NCBI RefSeq assembly: GCF_006716445.1
Contig: NZ_VFPA01000006.1
Coordinates: 434,001 to 498,000, forward strand
Direction of reading: 5' to 3'
Origin: Pseudonocardia kunmingensis
GTDB lineage: Bacteria > Actinomycetota > Actinomycetes > Mycobacteriales > Pseudonocardiaceae
Length of the DNA: 64,000 bases
Part shown: positions 52,311 through 60,993 of the stretch, piece after piece
Layout of the letters: each line of letters starts with the position of its first letter
Position numbering within the stretch: the first letter of the stretch is position 1
The notes under the pieces: generated by a model
Told to the model about the DNA's origin: nothing
Databases searched by the model: none
Seen by the model: the letters and a program-made list of their open reading frames with translations, nothing else
Made by a program: the position numbers and the translations under genes

Positions 52311-54833
52311 TCAGCCGCCCAGTGGCTCCACGGCCGTGACCCAGGCGACCGGAGTGCCTTCCTCGTCGGAGGCGGCGAGGTCGACCTCGGCGTTGATCGC
52401 CCAGTCGCGGTCGCCCGCCGGGTCCTGCAGGACCTGCCGGACGAGCCAGCGCTCGGGCTCCTCGGTGACGGAGAAGAACTGCGGGCCGCGGGCGTCGGGG
52501 CCGGTGCCGATGCTGTCGTGCTCGGCGAAGTAGGGCTCCAGCGCCTCCTGCCAGGCCGCGGCGTCCCAGCCGGCCTCGGCGTCGAGGTCGCCCAGCTCGC
52601 CGAAGCGGCGCAGGGCGGCCAGCTCGACCCGGCGGAACAACGCGTTGCGCACCAGCACGCGGAACGCCCGCGGGTTGCGGGTGACGGCGGCGGGCCCCTC
52701 GTCCAGGGCGGGTGGCTCCGGTTCCGCGCCGGTCCCGGCGCCGGCGGCGAGGGCCTCCCACTCGTCGAGCAGGCTGGAGTCGACCTGGCGCACCAGCTCG
52801 CCGAGCCACTCCTCGACGTCGCCCAGCTCCTCGGTCTTCGCCTCGTCGGGCACGGTCTGGCGCAACGCGCGGTAGGTGTCGGCCAGGTAGCGCAGCACGA
52901 GACCCTCGGAGCGGGCGAGCCCGTAGTGCCCGACGTACTCGACGAACGTCATCGACTTCTCGAACATGTCCCGCGCCACGGACTTGGGCGACAGGCGCGC
53001 GTCCTCCACCCACGGCGCGCCGCGCCGGTAGGTCTCCAGGGCGGCGTGCAGCAGCTCGTCGAGGGGCTTCGGGTGGGTGACGTCCTCGAGCAGCGCCATG
53101 CGCTCCTCGTACTCGATGCCGTCGGCCTTCATCGCCGCGACGGCCTCGCCGCGGGCCTTCTTCTGCTGGGCCTGCAGCACCGGTCGCGGGTCGTCCAGGG
53201 TGGCCTCGAGCACCGAGAGCACGTCCATCGCGTACTGCGGCGCGTCGCGGTCGAGCAGCTCGATCGCGGCGAGCGCGAACGGCGACAGCGGCTGGTTGAG
53301 CGCGAAGTCCAGCTGCAGGTCCCCGACCAGCCGGACCCGGCGGCCCTCGGCGTCGGGTCCGGGGAGCTCCTCGACGACGCCTGCGGCCCGCAGCGCCCGG
53401 TAGATCGCGATCGCGCGCAGGATGTGGCGGCGCTGGCGGGGCCGCGGCTCGTGGTTGTCTTCCAGCAGGTGCCGCATGGCGCTGAAGGCGTTCCCTGGCC
53501 GGGAGATCACGTTGAGCAGCATCGCGTGCGTGACCTTGAAGTGGCTGGTCAACGGTTCGGGCTGGGCGTTCTGCAGCTTCTCGTAGCTCGTCTGCGACCA
53601 GCCGACGAAGCCCTCGGGCGGTTGCTTGCGCACCACCCGGCGCCGCTTCTTGGGGTCGTCGCCCGCCTTCGCGAGCAGGCGGGCGTTCTCCACCTCGTGG
53701 TCGGGCGCCTCGGCGACGACGGTGCCGATGGTGTCGTAGCCCGCCCGGCCCGCCCGGCCGGCGATCTGGTGGAACTCGCGCGCCTTGAGCGGCCGGGTGC
53801 GCACGCCGTCGTACTTGGACAGGCCCGTGAACAGCACGGTGCGGATCGGCACGTTGATCCCGACGCCCAGGGTGTCGGTGCCGCAGATGACGCGCAGCAG
53901 CCCGGCCTGGGCGAGCGTCTCCACGAGCCGCCGGTAGCGGGGGAGCATGCCGGCGTGGTGCACGCCGATGCCGTGGCGCACGAGCCGGGACAGCGTCTTG
54001 CCGAAGCCGGCGGTGAAGCGGAACCGCCCGATCGTCTCGGCGATCGCCTGCTTGTCCTCCTTGGAGGTGACGTTCACGCTCATGAGCGCCTGCGCCCGCT
54101 CGATGGCCGACGCCTGCGTGAAGTGCACGACGTACACCGGCGCCTCGTGCGTCTGCAGCAGCTCGGAGATCGTCTCGTGCAGCGGCGTGTGCACGTAGCG
54201 GTAGTGCAGCGGGACCGGCCGCTCCACGGAGGTGATCACCGCGGTGTCGCGGCCGGTGCGGCGGGTGAGGTCCTCGCGGAAGAACGAGACGTCCCCGAGG
54301 GTGGCGCTCATCAGCAGGAACTGCGCCTGCGGCAGCTCGATCAGCGGCACCTGCCACGCCCAGCCGCGGTCCGGGTCGGCGTAGAAGTGGAACTCGTCCA
54401 TGACGACCGAGCCGACGTCCGCGTCCCGGCCCGAGCGCAGCGCGATGTTGGCCAGGATCTCGGCCGTGCAGCAGATGATCGGGGCCTTCTCGTTCACCGC
54501 GGCGTCGCCGGTGAGCATGCCGACCTTGTCGGCGCCGAACGTGTCGATCAGCTGGAAGAACTTCTCGCTGACCAGCGCCTTGATCGGCGCGGTGTAGAAG
54601 GTGCGATGCCCGCGGGCGAGCGCCGCCGCGTGCGCGCCCACGGCGACCAGCGACTTGCCCGAGCCCGTCGGCGTCGAGAGGATCACGTTGCCGCCGGTGA
54701 CCAGCTCGAGCAGCGCCTCCTCCTGCGCCGGGTAGAGCGACAGGCCGCGCTCCTCGAACGCCCAGTCGGTGAACGCCTCGACCAGCGCGTCGGGGTCGTC
54801 GGGGGTCGGAGGCAGCCGGTCGGTGAGCGTCAT
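52311..54833 (-). CDS. DUF3516 DEAD/DEAH-box (Ski2-like) helicase
   Basis: An 840-residue superfamily 2 helicase. ILSTPTGSGKSLVAVGAHAA (motif I), VMDEFHFYADPDRGWAWQ (DEFH motif II), LLMSATLGDVSFF (motif III), HHAGMLPRYRRLVETLA, CGTDTLGVGINVPIRTVLF and FHQIAGRAGRAGYDTIG (motif VI) are clear. The C-terminal ~400 residues are the DUF3516 domain. Relatives of HelY/Mtr4 type work on RNA or structured nucleic acid. The ATG at 54833 starts MTLTDRLPPTPDDPDALVEA. It is divergent, across a 129-bp gap, from the pseudo-ligase/kinase fusion gene. Confidence 0.92.
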   Translation of the reverse strand: MTLTDRLPPTPDDPDALVEAFTDWAFEERGLSLYPAQEEALLELVTGGNVILSTPTGSGKSLVAVGAHAAALARGHRTFYTAPIKALVSEKFFQLIDTFGADKVGMLTGDAAVNEKAPIICCTAEILANIALRSGRDADVGSVVMDEFHFYADPDRGWAWQVPLIELPQAQFLLMSATLGDVSFFREDLTRRTGRDTAVITSVERPVPLHYRYVHTPLHETISELLQTHEAPVYVVHFTQASAIERAQALMSVNVTSKEDKQAIAETIGRFRFTAGFGKTLSRLVRHGIGVHHAGMLPRYRRLVETLAQAGLLRVICGTDTLGVGINVPIRTVLFTGLSKYDGVRTRPLKAREFHQIAGRAGRAGYDTIGTVVAEAPDHEVENARLLAKAGDDPKKRRRVVRKQPPEGFVGWSQTSYEKLQNAQPEPLTSHFKVTHAMLLNVISRPGNAFSAMRHLLEDNHEPRPRQRRHILRAIAIYRALRAAGVVEELPGPDAEGRRVRLVGDLQLDFALNQPLSPFALAAIELLDRDAPQYAMDVLSVLEATLDDPRPVLQAQQKKARGEAVAAMKADGIEYEERMALLEDVTHPKPLDELLHAALETYRRGAPWVEDARLSPKSVARDMFEKSMTFVEYVGHYGLARSEGLVLRYLADTYRALRQTVPDEAKTEELGDVEEWLGELVRQVDSSLLDEWEALAAGAGTGAEPEPPALDEGPAAVTRNPRAFRVLVRNALFRRVELAALRRFGELGDLDAEAGWDAAAWQEALEPYFAEHDSIGTGPDARGPQFFSVTEEPERWLVRQVLQDPAGDRDWAINAEVDLAASDEEGTPVAWVTAVEPLGG

Positions 54834-54962
54834 GGTGCCCCCGATCGTCCCCTGCCGGGCGCCGGCCGCGGGGAGGACCCCCGCCCAGAGCCGGCGATCA
54901 CCGGCCGGAACGGGCACGGGCGTGCGTCGACCGCGCGGAACGTCACGGCTACCGTGAGTGCC

Positions 54963-56480
54963 GTGACGGAGCGGGGGACGCGCAGCAGCGTGCCCGCGCT
55001 CATCCGCCCGATGCAGCCCGGCACGGTCACGGGCGACCCGCCCACCGGGGCCGACTGGGTCGTCGAGGTGGCCTGGACCGGCCACCGCTGCATCGCCTAC
55101 GTCCAGCCGGGCCGCCGCGTGCGGCTGCTGTCGGGCGCGGACAACTCGATGAGCGCCGCCTACCCCGAGCTGGCCGAGCCGCTGCTGCGGCGCAGCCCGC
55201 CGGGCGGGATGGTGCTGGACGGCACGCTCGTCGCGCGCGGCGAGGAGCACGCCGTGCGGCCCCGGCTGCTCACCCGGCGCAGCGCGCGCCACCGGCCCTC
55301 CGACGCCACGATCCGCCGGATCCCGGTGGACCTGCAGGTGGCGGACCTGCTGTGGCTCGACGGGCACAGCACCACCGAGCTGCCCTACGCCGACCGCCGC
55401 GCCCTGCTCGACGGGCTGGGGTTCGCGAGCCCGCCGGTCTGGACCACCTCGCCCCTGCCTGCCACCGAGCTCGACACGATGCTCGCGATCGCCGAGCAGA
55501 AGGGCGCCGACGGCCTGCACGCCCGGCACCGGCGCGGCCGCTACCACCCGGGCGGGCGGTCGCGGTACTGGCTGCGGCTACCCGTGACGCGCACGCGCCA
55601 GGTGCTGGTGGGCGGGTGGACCCCGGCCGACCCGCACCGCCCGGAGACCGTCGGCACCCTGCTGCTCGGGGCGCCCGCGGGGGAGCGGGCGGGGCTGCAC
55701 TACGTCGGACGGGTCGGGGTGTCGCTCGAGCAGCGCCGCAGGCTCGCGGCCGAGCTGGGGGAGCGGGAGCGCTCCTCGTCGCCGTTCGTCGACGCCGTGC
55801 CGCCCGCGGCGGCGCGGCACGCGCGCTGGGCGGCACCGGAGCTGGTGGGCCTCGCGGAGTTCTCTGGCTGGATCGGGGGCGGTCGCATGCGCCGCCCGCG
55901 GTGGCAGGGCCTCCTCGAGCCCGCGGACGTGCGCGACGACGGCTGGGCGCGGCCCCCGGAGCCCGCGCCGCCCGCCCCGGAGCCGCCACGGCCGGAACCC
56001 GAACCCGAACCCGCACCGCCCGAGCCGGAGCCCTCCGCGACGCAGGCGCGGCGGCTGGAGCAGCACTTCGTCTACAACTCGCTGAACACCATCGCGGCAC
56101 TGATCCGCACCGACCCGATGCGGGCCCGGGAGCTGCTGATGGGCTTCGCCGACCTGTCCCGGGCAGCGGACCGGGCCGGCACGACCACGTTGGGCGAGGA
56201 GATCGCCGCGGTGCACGGCTACCTGCAGCTCGAGCAGGCCCGGTTCGGGGCGCGACTGCAGGTCGCGGTGGACGTCGCCGCCGACCTGCATGCCACGCCG
56301 GTGCCCCCGATGCAGGTGCTCACCGCGGTGCGCGACGCGGTGCAACGCGACATCGAGCCGCGGCCCGAGGGCGGGCTGCTCACCCTCGCCGCGCGGGCGG
56401 TGCAGGGCGGCTGCGAGGTGAGCGTGAAAGGCGGCGCCGCGGCCGCCCGCAAGATCCGCTTGGGGAGCACGTTGCGCTGA
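54963..56480 (+). CDS. Degenerate LigD-type DNA ligase fused to a LytS-like histidine-kinase domain
   Basis: A 505-residue fusion. Residues ~8-322 align by eye with the ligase part of LigD: nucleotidyltransferase landmarks (VRLLSGADNSMSAAYPEL, VADLLWLDGHSTTELPYADR) and a well-kept OB domain (TRQVLVGGWTPADP, LHYVGRVGVSLEQRRRL, WAAPELVGLAEFSGW). The catalytic residues are gone: motif I K-x-D-G is AWTG (37-40), D-G-E is DGT (86-88), and motif IV A-K-R is ARH. A Pro/Glu linker (~331-358) leads to a LytS/His_kinase segment, LEQHFVYNSLNTIAALIRTD, with His368 and LQLEQARFGARLQV. The ATPase N-box is VRDAVQRD and no G-box follows. The GTG is seven bases after TACCGT. It probably acts by binding, not catalysis. 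Confidence 0.8.
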   Translation: MTERGTRSSVPALIRPMQPGTVTGDPPTGADWVVEVAWTGHRCIAYVQPGRRVRLLSGADNSMSAAYPELAEPLLRRSPPGGMVLDGTLVARGEEHAVRPRLLTRRSARHRPSDATIRRIPVDLQVADLLWLDGHSTTELPYADRRALLDGLGFASPPVWTTSPLPATELDTMLAIAEQKGADGLHARHRRGRYHPGGRSRYWLRLPVTRTRQVLVGGWTPADPHRPETVGTLLLGAPAGERAGLHYVGRVGVSLEQRRRLAAELGERERSSSPFVDAVPPAAARHARWAAPELVGLAEFSGWIGGGRMRRPRWQGLLEPADVRDDGWARPPEPAPPAPEPPRPEPEPEPAPPEPEPSATQARRLEQHFVYNSLNTIAALIRTDPMRARELLMGFADLSRAADRAGTTTLGEEIAAVHGYLQLEQARFGARLQVAVDVAADLHATPVPPMQVLTAVRDAVQRDIEPRPEGGLLTLAARAVQGGCEVSVKGGAAAARKIRLGSTLR

Positions 56481-56582
56481 TCACACACGTTCGGCGGCTT
56501 CGTCCGTGTTCGCGGCGGGCGGAGTGAGCCGCACGCCGGGCCCGCCGAGCGCGCTCACGTCCTCCGCGTCGAGGGTGATCAT
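56481..56582 (-). CDS. Possible small protein or gene remnant
   Basis: From the ATG at 56582, 33 codons with very strong GC third-position bias encode ITLDAEDVSALGGPGVRLTP and an acidic tail, ending at the base after the fusion gene's stop. It has no recognised domain. A perfect palindrome (56592-56607) lies just upstream. It may be a real small gene, or the 3' remnant of a larger one. Confidence 0.35.
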   Translation of the reverse strand: MITLDAEDVSALGGPGVRLTPPAANTDEAAERV

Positions 56583-56591
56583 GGCCGTGTC

Positions 56592-56607
56592 GCGTTCCGC
56601 GGAACGC
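56592..56607. promoter_or_regulatory. 16-bp perfect palindrome
   Basis: GCGTTCCGCGGAACGC is fully self-complementary and lies 10-25 bases before the small open frame at 56582. It could be an operator or part of the repeat-rich intergenic region. Confidence 0.4.
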
Positions 56608-56619
56608 GCCCGTGCATGA

Positions 56620-56681
56620 TCAGATCGACACCAGGGCGATTTCTGGGGGTGGGTGATCCAACAGCCCTGGTGTCGACCTGA
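56620..56681. repeat. Inverted repeat, 17 of 18 bases matched
   Basis: TCAGATCGACACCAGGGC (56620-56637) pairs with GCCCTGGTGTCGACCTGA (56664-56681). The hairpin lies past the fusion gene and may end its transcript. Confidence 0.65.
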
Positions 56682-56692
56682 CCATGAAACTC

Positions 56693-57122
56693 CGGTGGGC
56701 GGGCCGTTCCCGGCTCGAGACCACTGCCCCTCGCCTCGGCCCGCGGTCCTCGGCGCAGTCACCGGTCCCGTTCCGCCCCCGACATGTGATCATCGGCCAA
56801 GGCCGAGGCCCGTGATCGGCGGGAACGGGGCATGCGCTGCAGGGGTGCGGCTCGGGCCCCCGGTTCGCCGATGAAGCCCTGTCGTCGGAGGGGTTGGGGG
56901 ACGGCACCACAGCCGGTTGAGTGGCACCCGGCGGGGGCGGTCTCGTCGTGGACCGGCCGGGGCCAGGTCGGGGACGGCTGTGCGGGCGACCACGTCACTC
57001 GGTAGTTGCGCCAACCGGGCCACCCTCGCCACGGGGGTCGGGTCGGGCGCCGGGGCGACTACGCGTGCGGCCTGGACGTGGGGTGGGGCAGCGGTCTCGA
57101 GCCGGGAACGGCGCGCCCACCG
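56693..57122. repeat. 38-bp inverted repeats bounding a 354-bp non-coding segment
   Basis: The arms 56693-56730 and 57085-57122 are reverse complements at 36 of 38 positions (core GGTCTCGAGCCGGGAACGGC). The enclosed 56731-57084 shows no supportable gene and further small dyads. The shape resembles a MITE or a transposon remnant, though no target duplication or transposase piece was recognised. Confidence 0.6.
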
Positions 57123-57168
57123 CAACCTGCTCTGCCCGTCAGGAGGCCCCGTGGGGAAGGGCCGCGTG

Positions 57169-57270
57169 CTCACGCACCCCTTGTCCTCTCACGCACCCGT
57201 TCCAGCCCGCGCTACCCGACGACGGGGTGCGTCGCAGGAGAAGGGGGGCGTGAGCGCAGACGGGGTGCGT
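57169..57270. repeat. ACGCACCCC direct and inverted repeats
   Basis: ACGCACCC words lie at 57172 and 57191 (19 bases apart), with CGGGGTGCGT inverted copies at 57223 and 57261. CTCACGCACCCCTTGTCCT (57169-57187) and its near-inverse at 57236-57254 match at 17 of 19 positions. The word, spacing and GCAGGAGAA motif are shared with 43965-44013. From 57271 to the -10 at 57371 I see nothing else. Confidence 0.65.
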
Positions 57271-57382
57271 GGACGGGCGCGCGGGTCGTCGCCGACCCGG
57301 TGAACGTCCGTGGCCACCGCATCAGGGCTCCTCCCGGGCGGTGGGGGTGGGGGGGTGATCAACGACTCGGTACCGTGCGCGC

Positions 57383-58141
57383 ATGCTGGGGCTTCCCGAC
57401 GGCACGCGCGCGTGCCTCTTCGACCTCGACGGCGTGCTGACCGACACCGCGAGCGTGCACGCGGCCGCGTGGAAGCAGATGTTCGACGAGTACCTGCGGA
57501 CCCGGGCCGAGCGCGAGGGCGCCGGGTCCGACCCGGCGTTCCGGCCCTTCGACGTGAAGAGCGACTACGGCCCCTACGTCGACGGCAAGCCGCGGTTGGC
57601 GGGCACGGACTCGTTCCTGCGCTCCCGCGGCATCGAGCTGCCGGCGGGCGGGCCGGGTGACGCCCCCGGCGCCGAGACGGTCTTCGCGCTCGCGACCCGC
57701 AAGAACGACCTGGTGCAGGAGAAGATCGTCACGGTCGGGGTGGACGTCTACCCCGGGTCGGTGCGCTACCTGCACGCGGTCAAGGAAGCGGGGCTCACGA
57801 CGGCCGTGGTGTCGTCGTCGGCCAACGCCGAGCAGGTGCTGCGCGTCGCCGGGCTCCTGGAATTGATCGACCACCGCGTCGACGGCATCACGGCGAAGGA
57901 GCGCGGCCTGCCCGGCAAGCCCGCACCCGACACCTTCCTCGCCGCCGCCGCGGATCTGGGGGTCGGGAAGGAGGAGGCCGTGGTGTTCGAGGACGCCCTC
58001 GCCGGCGTCGCGTCGGGCAAGGCGGGCGGGTTCGGCTTCGTCGTGGGCGTCGACCGCCTCGGCCACGCCGACGCCCTGCGGGAGCACGGCGCCGACGTCG
58101 TGGTCGCCGACCTCGCGGAGCTGCTGGAGGACGGGTCATGA
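57383..58141 (+). CDS. Beta-phosphoglucomutase-family HAD hydrolase
   Basis: A 252-residue HAD-superfamily protein. CLFDLDGVLTDTASVHAAAW has the nucleophile Asp14 and acid/base Asp16. KSDYGPYVDGKPRLAG is the cap insertion typical of the longer actinobacterial beta-phosphoglucomutases beside GH65 enzymes. AVVSSSANAEQVL (motif II), GLPGKPAPDTFL (motif III Lys) and VVFEDALAGV (motif IV) follow. It should convert beta-glucose-1-phosphate to glucose-6-phosphate. The ATG follows TACCGT by six bases. Its end overlaps the GH65 gene by four bases. Confidence 0.92.
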   Translation: MLGLPDGTRACLFDLDGVLTDTASVHAAAWKQMFDEYLRTRAEREGAGSDPAFRPFDVKSDYGPYVDGKPRLAGTDSFLRSRGIELPAGGPGDAPGAETVFALATRKNDLVQEKIVTVGVDVYPGSVRYLHAVKEAGLTTAVVSSSANAEQVLRVAGLLELIDHRVDGITAKERGLPGKPAPDTFLAAAADLGVGKEEAVVFEDALAGVASGKAGGFGFVVGVDRLGHADALREHGADVVVADLAELLEDGS

Positions 58142-60504
58142 GCCCCGACCCCGGCCGCGCGTTCACGGTCGAGCCGTGGGTGGTGCGCGAGCCGCGGCTG
58201 GACCTGGACCGGATGGGCCAGGTCGAGTCGGTGTTCGCGCTGTCCAACGGGCACATCGGGCTGCGCGGCAACCTCGACGAGGGTGAGCCGCACGCGATGC
58301 CCGGCACGTACCTGAACTCGTTCTACGAGCGGCGCCCGCTGCCGTATGCCGAGGGCGGGTACGGCTACCCCGAGTCGGGTCAGACGATCATCAACGTCAC
58401 CAACGGCAAGCTGATCCGGCTGTTGGTGGAGGACGAGCCGTTCGACCTGCGCTACGGGCAGCTGCGCCGTCACGAGCGGGTGCTGGACCTGCGGGCCGGC
58501 ATGCTCACCCGCGAGGTCGAGTGGGCCTCGCCCGCGGGCCGGGTGGTGCGGGTGCGCTCGACCAGGCTGGTGTCGCTCACCCAGCGCGCGATCGCGGCGA
58601 TCTGCTACGAGGTCGAGGTGCTCGACGAGCCCGCGCTGCTCGTGGTGCAGTCCGAGCTGGTGGCCAACGAGCAGCTGCCGGCCCGCGACGAGGCCGACCC
58701 GCGGGTCGAGGCCGCGCTCACCGACCCGCTGGTCGCCGAGCAGCACCGCAGCGCCGAGGCGAGTGCCACGCTGCTGCACCGCACCCGCCGCTCGGGACTG
58801 CGGGTGGCCGCGGCCATGGACCACGAGGTGCACGGGCCGGACGGGGTGCAGGTCAGCACCGAGGCCACCGAGGACATCGGGCGCACCACGGTGATCGCGC
58901 GCCTCGAACCGGGGCGCACGCTGCGGCTGGTGAAGTACCTGGCCTACGGCTGGTCGTCGCGCCGGTCGCTGCCGGCGCTGCACGACCAGGTCCGCGCGGC
59001 GCTGGCGGCCGCGCGCTACACGGGCTGGGACGGCCTGGTGGCCGAGCAGCGTCAGTACCTGGACGAGTTCTGGGAGACCGCGGACGTCGAGATCGACGGG
59101 GACGCGGAGCTGCAGCAGGCGGTGCGGCTGGCGACCTTCCACGTGTTGCAGGCCGGCGCGCGGGCCGAGCGGCGGGCGATCGGGGCGAAGGGCCTGACCG
59201 GCGAGGGCTACGACGGGCACACCTTCTGGGACACCGAGACGTTCTGCCTGCCGGTGCTCTCCCACCTCGCGCCCGAGGCCGCGGCGGACGCGCTGCGCTG
59301 GCGGCAGTCCATCCTGCCCCTGGCCTACGAGCGGGCCGAGCAGCTGGGGCTGGCTGGTGCGGCGTTCCCGTGGCGGACGATCCGCGGGCAGGAGTGTTCG
59401 GGGTACTGGCCCGCGGGGACCGCGGCGTTCCACATCAACGCCGACATCGCCGACGCGGTGCGCCGGCACGTCGCCGCGACCGGGGACGAGGTGTTCGAGC
59501 GCGAGGTGGGCCTGGAGCTGCTGGTCGCGACGGCACGGCTGTGGCGTTCCTTGGGCCACCACGACTCGTCGGGGGAGTTCCGCATCGACGGGGTGACCGG
59601 CCCCGACGAGTACACCGCGATCGTGGACAACAACGTCTACACGAACCTGATGGCGCAGCAGAACCTGCGCTACGCCGCCGAGGTCGCGGCCCGCCACGGC
59701 CGCGCCGCCGCCCGCCTGGGCGTCGACGCGGAGGAGATGGCCAGCTGGCGCGACGCCGCGAAGTCGATGCGCATCCCGTTCGACGAGGTGCTCGGGGTGC
59801 ACCCGCAGGCCGAGGGGTTCACGCACCACCAGGTGTGGGACTTCGAGGGCACGCCCCCGGACAAGTACCCGCTGCTGCTGAACGTCCCGTACTTCGACCT
59901 GTACCGCAAGCAGGTGATCAAGCAGGCGGACCTGGTGCTGGCGATGCAGCTGCGCCCCGACGCGTTCGACCTCGAGCAGATGCGCCGCAACTTCGCCTAC
60001 TACGAGGCGCTGACGGTGCGCGACTCCTCCCTGTCGGCCTGCACGCAGGCGGTCGTGGCCGCGTGGACGGGCCACCTCGACCTCGCCTACGACTACCTGG
60101 CCGAGGCCGCGCTGGTGGACCTGGACGACCTGGCGGGCAACTCCGACCACGGCGTGCACATCGCGTCGATGGCCGGCACCTGGACCGCGGTGGTCGCGGG
60201 CTTCGGCGGCATGCGGATGGACGCCGGCGGCGGGGGCATCTCCTTCGCGCCGCGGCTGCCACCGGCGCTGTCGCGGATCTCGTTCGGCCTGCGCTGGCAG
60301 GGCCGGCAGCTTCGGGTGGAGATCCGGCCAGACGAGGTGGAATACCGGCTGGTGTCGGGCCCGCCGATGCGGCTGCGCCACCACGGCGAGCCCCTCGCGC
60401 TGGACGACGAGCCGCAGGTCCGTGACATCCCGGTGCTCGACCCCGTCGAGCCGGTGGAACAGCCCCACGGGCGCGCGCCGAAGGGACGCCACCCCGGCAG
60501 CTGA
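58138..60504 (+). CDS. Glycoside hydrolase family 65 phosphorylase (trehalose/maltose/kojibiose type)
   Basis: A 788-residue GH65 enzyme. Landmarks are SNGHIGLRGNLDEGEPHAMP at the front, KGLTGEGYDGHTFWDTETFC, PWRTIRGQECSGYWPAGTAA and DGVTGPDEYTAIVDNNVYTN, where Glu491 is the general acid. QVIKQADLVLAMQL supplies the phosphate-site region. It phosphorolyses an alpha-glucosyl disaccharide to beta-glucose-1-phosphate and glucose, which the mutase upstream passes to glycolysis. Which disaccharide is used cannot be read from sequence; trehalose is the common partner in such gene pairs. Confidence 0.92.
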   Translation: MSPDPGRAFTVEPWVVREPRLDLDRMGQVESVFALSNGHIGLRGNLDEGEPHAMPGTYLNSFYERRPLPYAEGGYGYPESGQTIINVTNGKLIRLLVEDEPFDLRYGQLRRHERVLDLRAGMLTREVEWASPAGRVVRVRSTRLVSLTQRAIAAICYEVEVLDEPALLVVQSELVANEQLPARDEADPRVEAALTDPLVAEQHRSAEASATLLHRTRRSGLRVAAAMDHEVHGPDGVQVSTEATEDIGRTTVIARLEPGRTLRLVKYLAYGWSSRRSLPALHDQVRAALAAARYTGWDGLVAEQRQYLDEFWETADVEIDGDAELQQAVRLATFHVLQAGARAERRAIGAKGLTGEGYDGHTFWDTETFCLPVLSHLAPEAAADALRWRQSILPLAYERAEQLGLAGAAFPWRTIRGQECSGYWPAGTAAFHINADIADAVRRHVAATGDEVFEREVGLELLVATARLWRSLGHHDSSGEFRIDGVTGPDEYTAIVDNNVYTNLMAQQNLRYAAEVAARHGRAAARLGVDAEEMASWRDAAKSMRIPFDEVLGVHPQAEGFTHHQVWDFEGTPPDKYPLLLNVPYFDLYRKQVIKQADLVLAMQLRPDAFDLEQMRRNFAYYEALTVRDSSLSACTQAVVAAWTGHLDLAYDYLAEAALVDLDDLAGNSDHGVHIASMAGTWTAVVAGFGGMRMDAGGGGISFAPRLPPALSRISFGLRWQGRQLRVEIRPDEVEYRLVSGPPMRLRHHGEPLALDDEPQVRDIPVLDPVEPVEQPHGRAPKGRHPGS

Positions 60505-60589
60505 TCTCCCTCCCCGGGTGCGTACGGGCCCGACGTGCGGGGTATGCGAGGGCGCTGATGCTTCCCGCACCCGACGGAAGGACTCATCC

Positions 60590-60949
60590 GTGGACCCCGA
60601 CCGCGCCCGACAGCTGCTGACCGGCGAGCTGGCCGCCCTCGACGAGCGGCTGCGCGCCGCCGAGGACGACCGGGCCGAGGCGTCCGCCGACACGCTCGGC
60701 CAGGAGGGCGCCCTCGGCCAGCACCCCGGTGACTACGGCAGCGAGGTCAACACGACGATGGAGGCCGACCTGAGCGTCAACACCCTCGGCGAGCAGCGCC
60801 GGCGCGTCCAGGAGGCCCTCGAGCGGCTCGACGGGGGCGAGTACGGCCGCTGCGCGGTGTGCGGTCGCGAGATCGACGACGAGCGGCTCGAGGCGCGGCC
60901 CGAGGTGCCGACCTGCCGCGAGCACGCCGACACCCCGGTCGTGACGTAG
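60590..60949 (+). CDS. TraR/DksA-type zinc-finger protein
   Basis: A 119-residue protein with a coiled-coil N-terminus (RARQLLTGELAALDERLRAA) and a C-terminal zinc finger YGRCAVCGREIDDERLEARP followed by PTCREH, giving C-x2-C-x17-C-x2-H. In DksA/TraR relatives this part contacts RNA polymerase's secondary channel, but many actinobacterial members have unknown roles. The GTG at 60590 follows GGAAGGA. It stands alone between the GH65 gene and topoisomerase IB. Confidence 0.88.
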   Translation: MDPDRARQLLTGELAALDERLRAAEDDRAEASADTLGQEGALGQHPGDYGSEVNTTMEADLSVNTLGEQRRRVQEALERLDGGEYGRCAVCGREIDDERLEARPEVPTCREHADTPVVT

Positions 60950-60993
60950 GTCCCGTCGCGGTTGCCGACCGGTGGCCCGGGTAGATCCGGGGC

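Noticed and set aside
56620..56910. A 96-codon open frame on the minus strand
   Set aside because: It runs across inverted repeats and has no coding-like third-position bias or start signals.
56693..57122. Possible insertion sequence
   Set aside because: No transposase-like reading frame in the enclosed 354 bp and no target-site duplication was seen; kept only as a repeat.
57766..60693. A 975-codon open frame on the minus strand
   Set aside because: It is antisense to the GH65 gene; its sequence is typical of complement-strand translation of GC-rich DNA.
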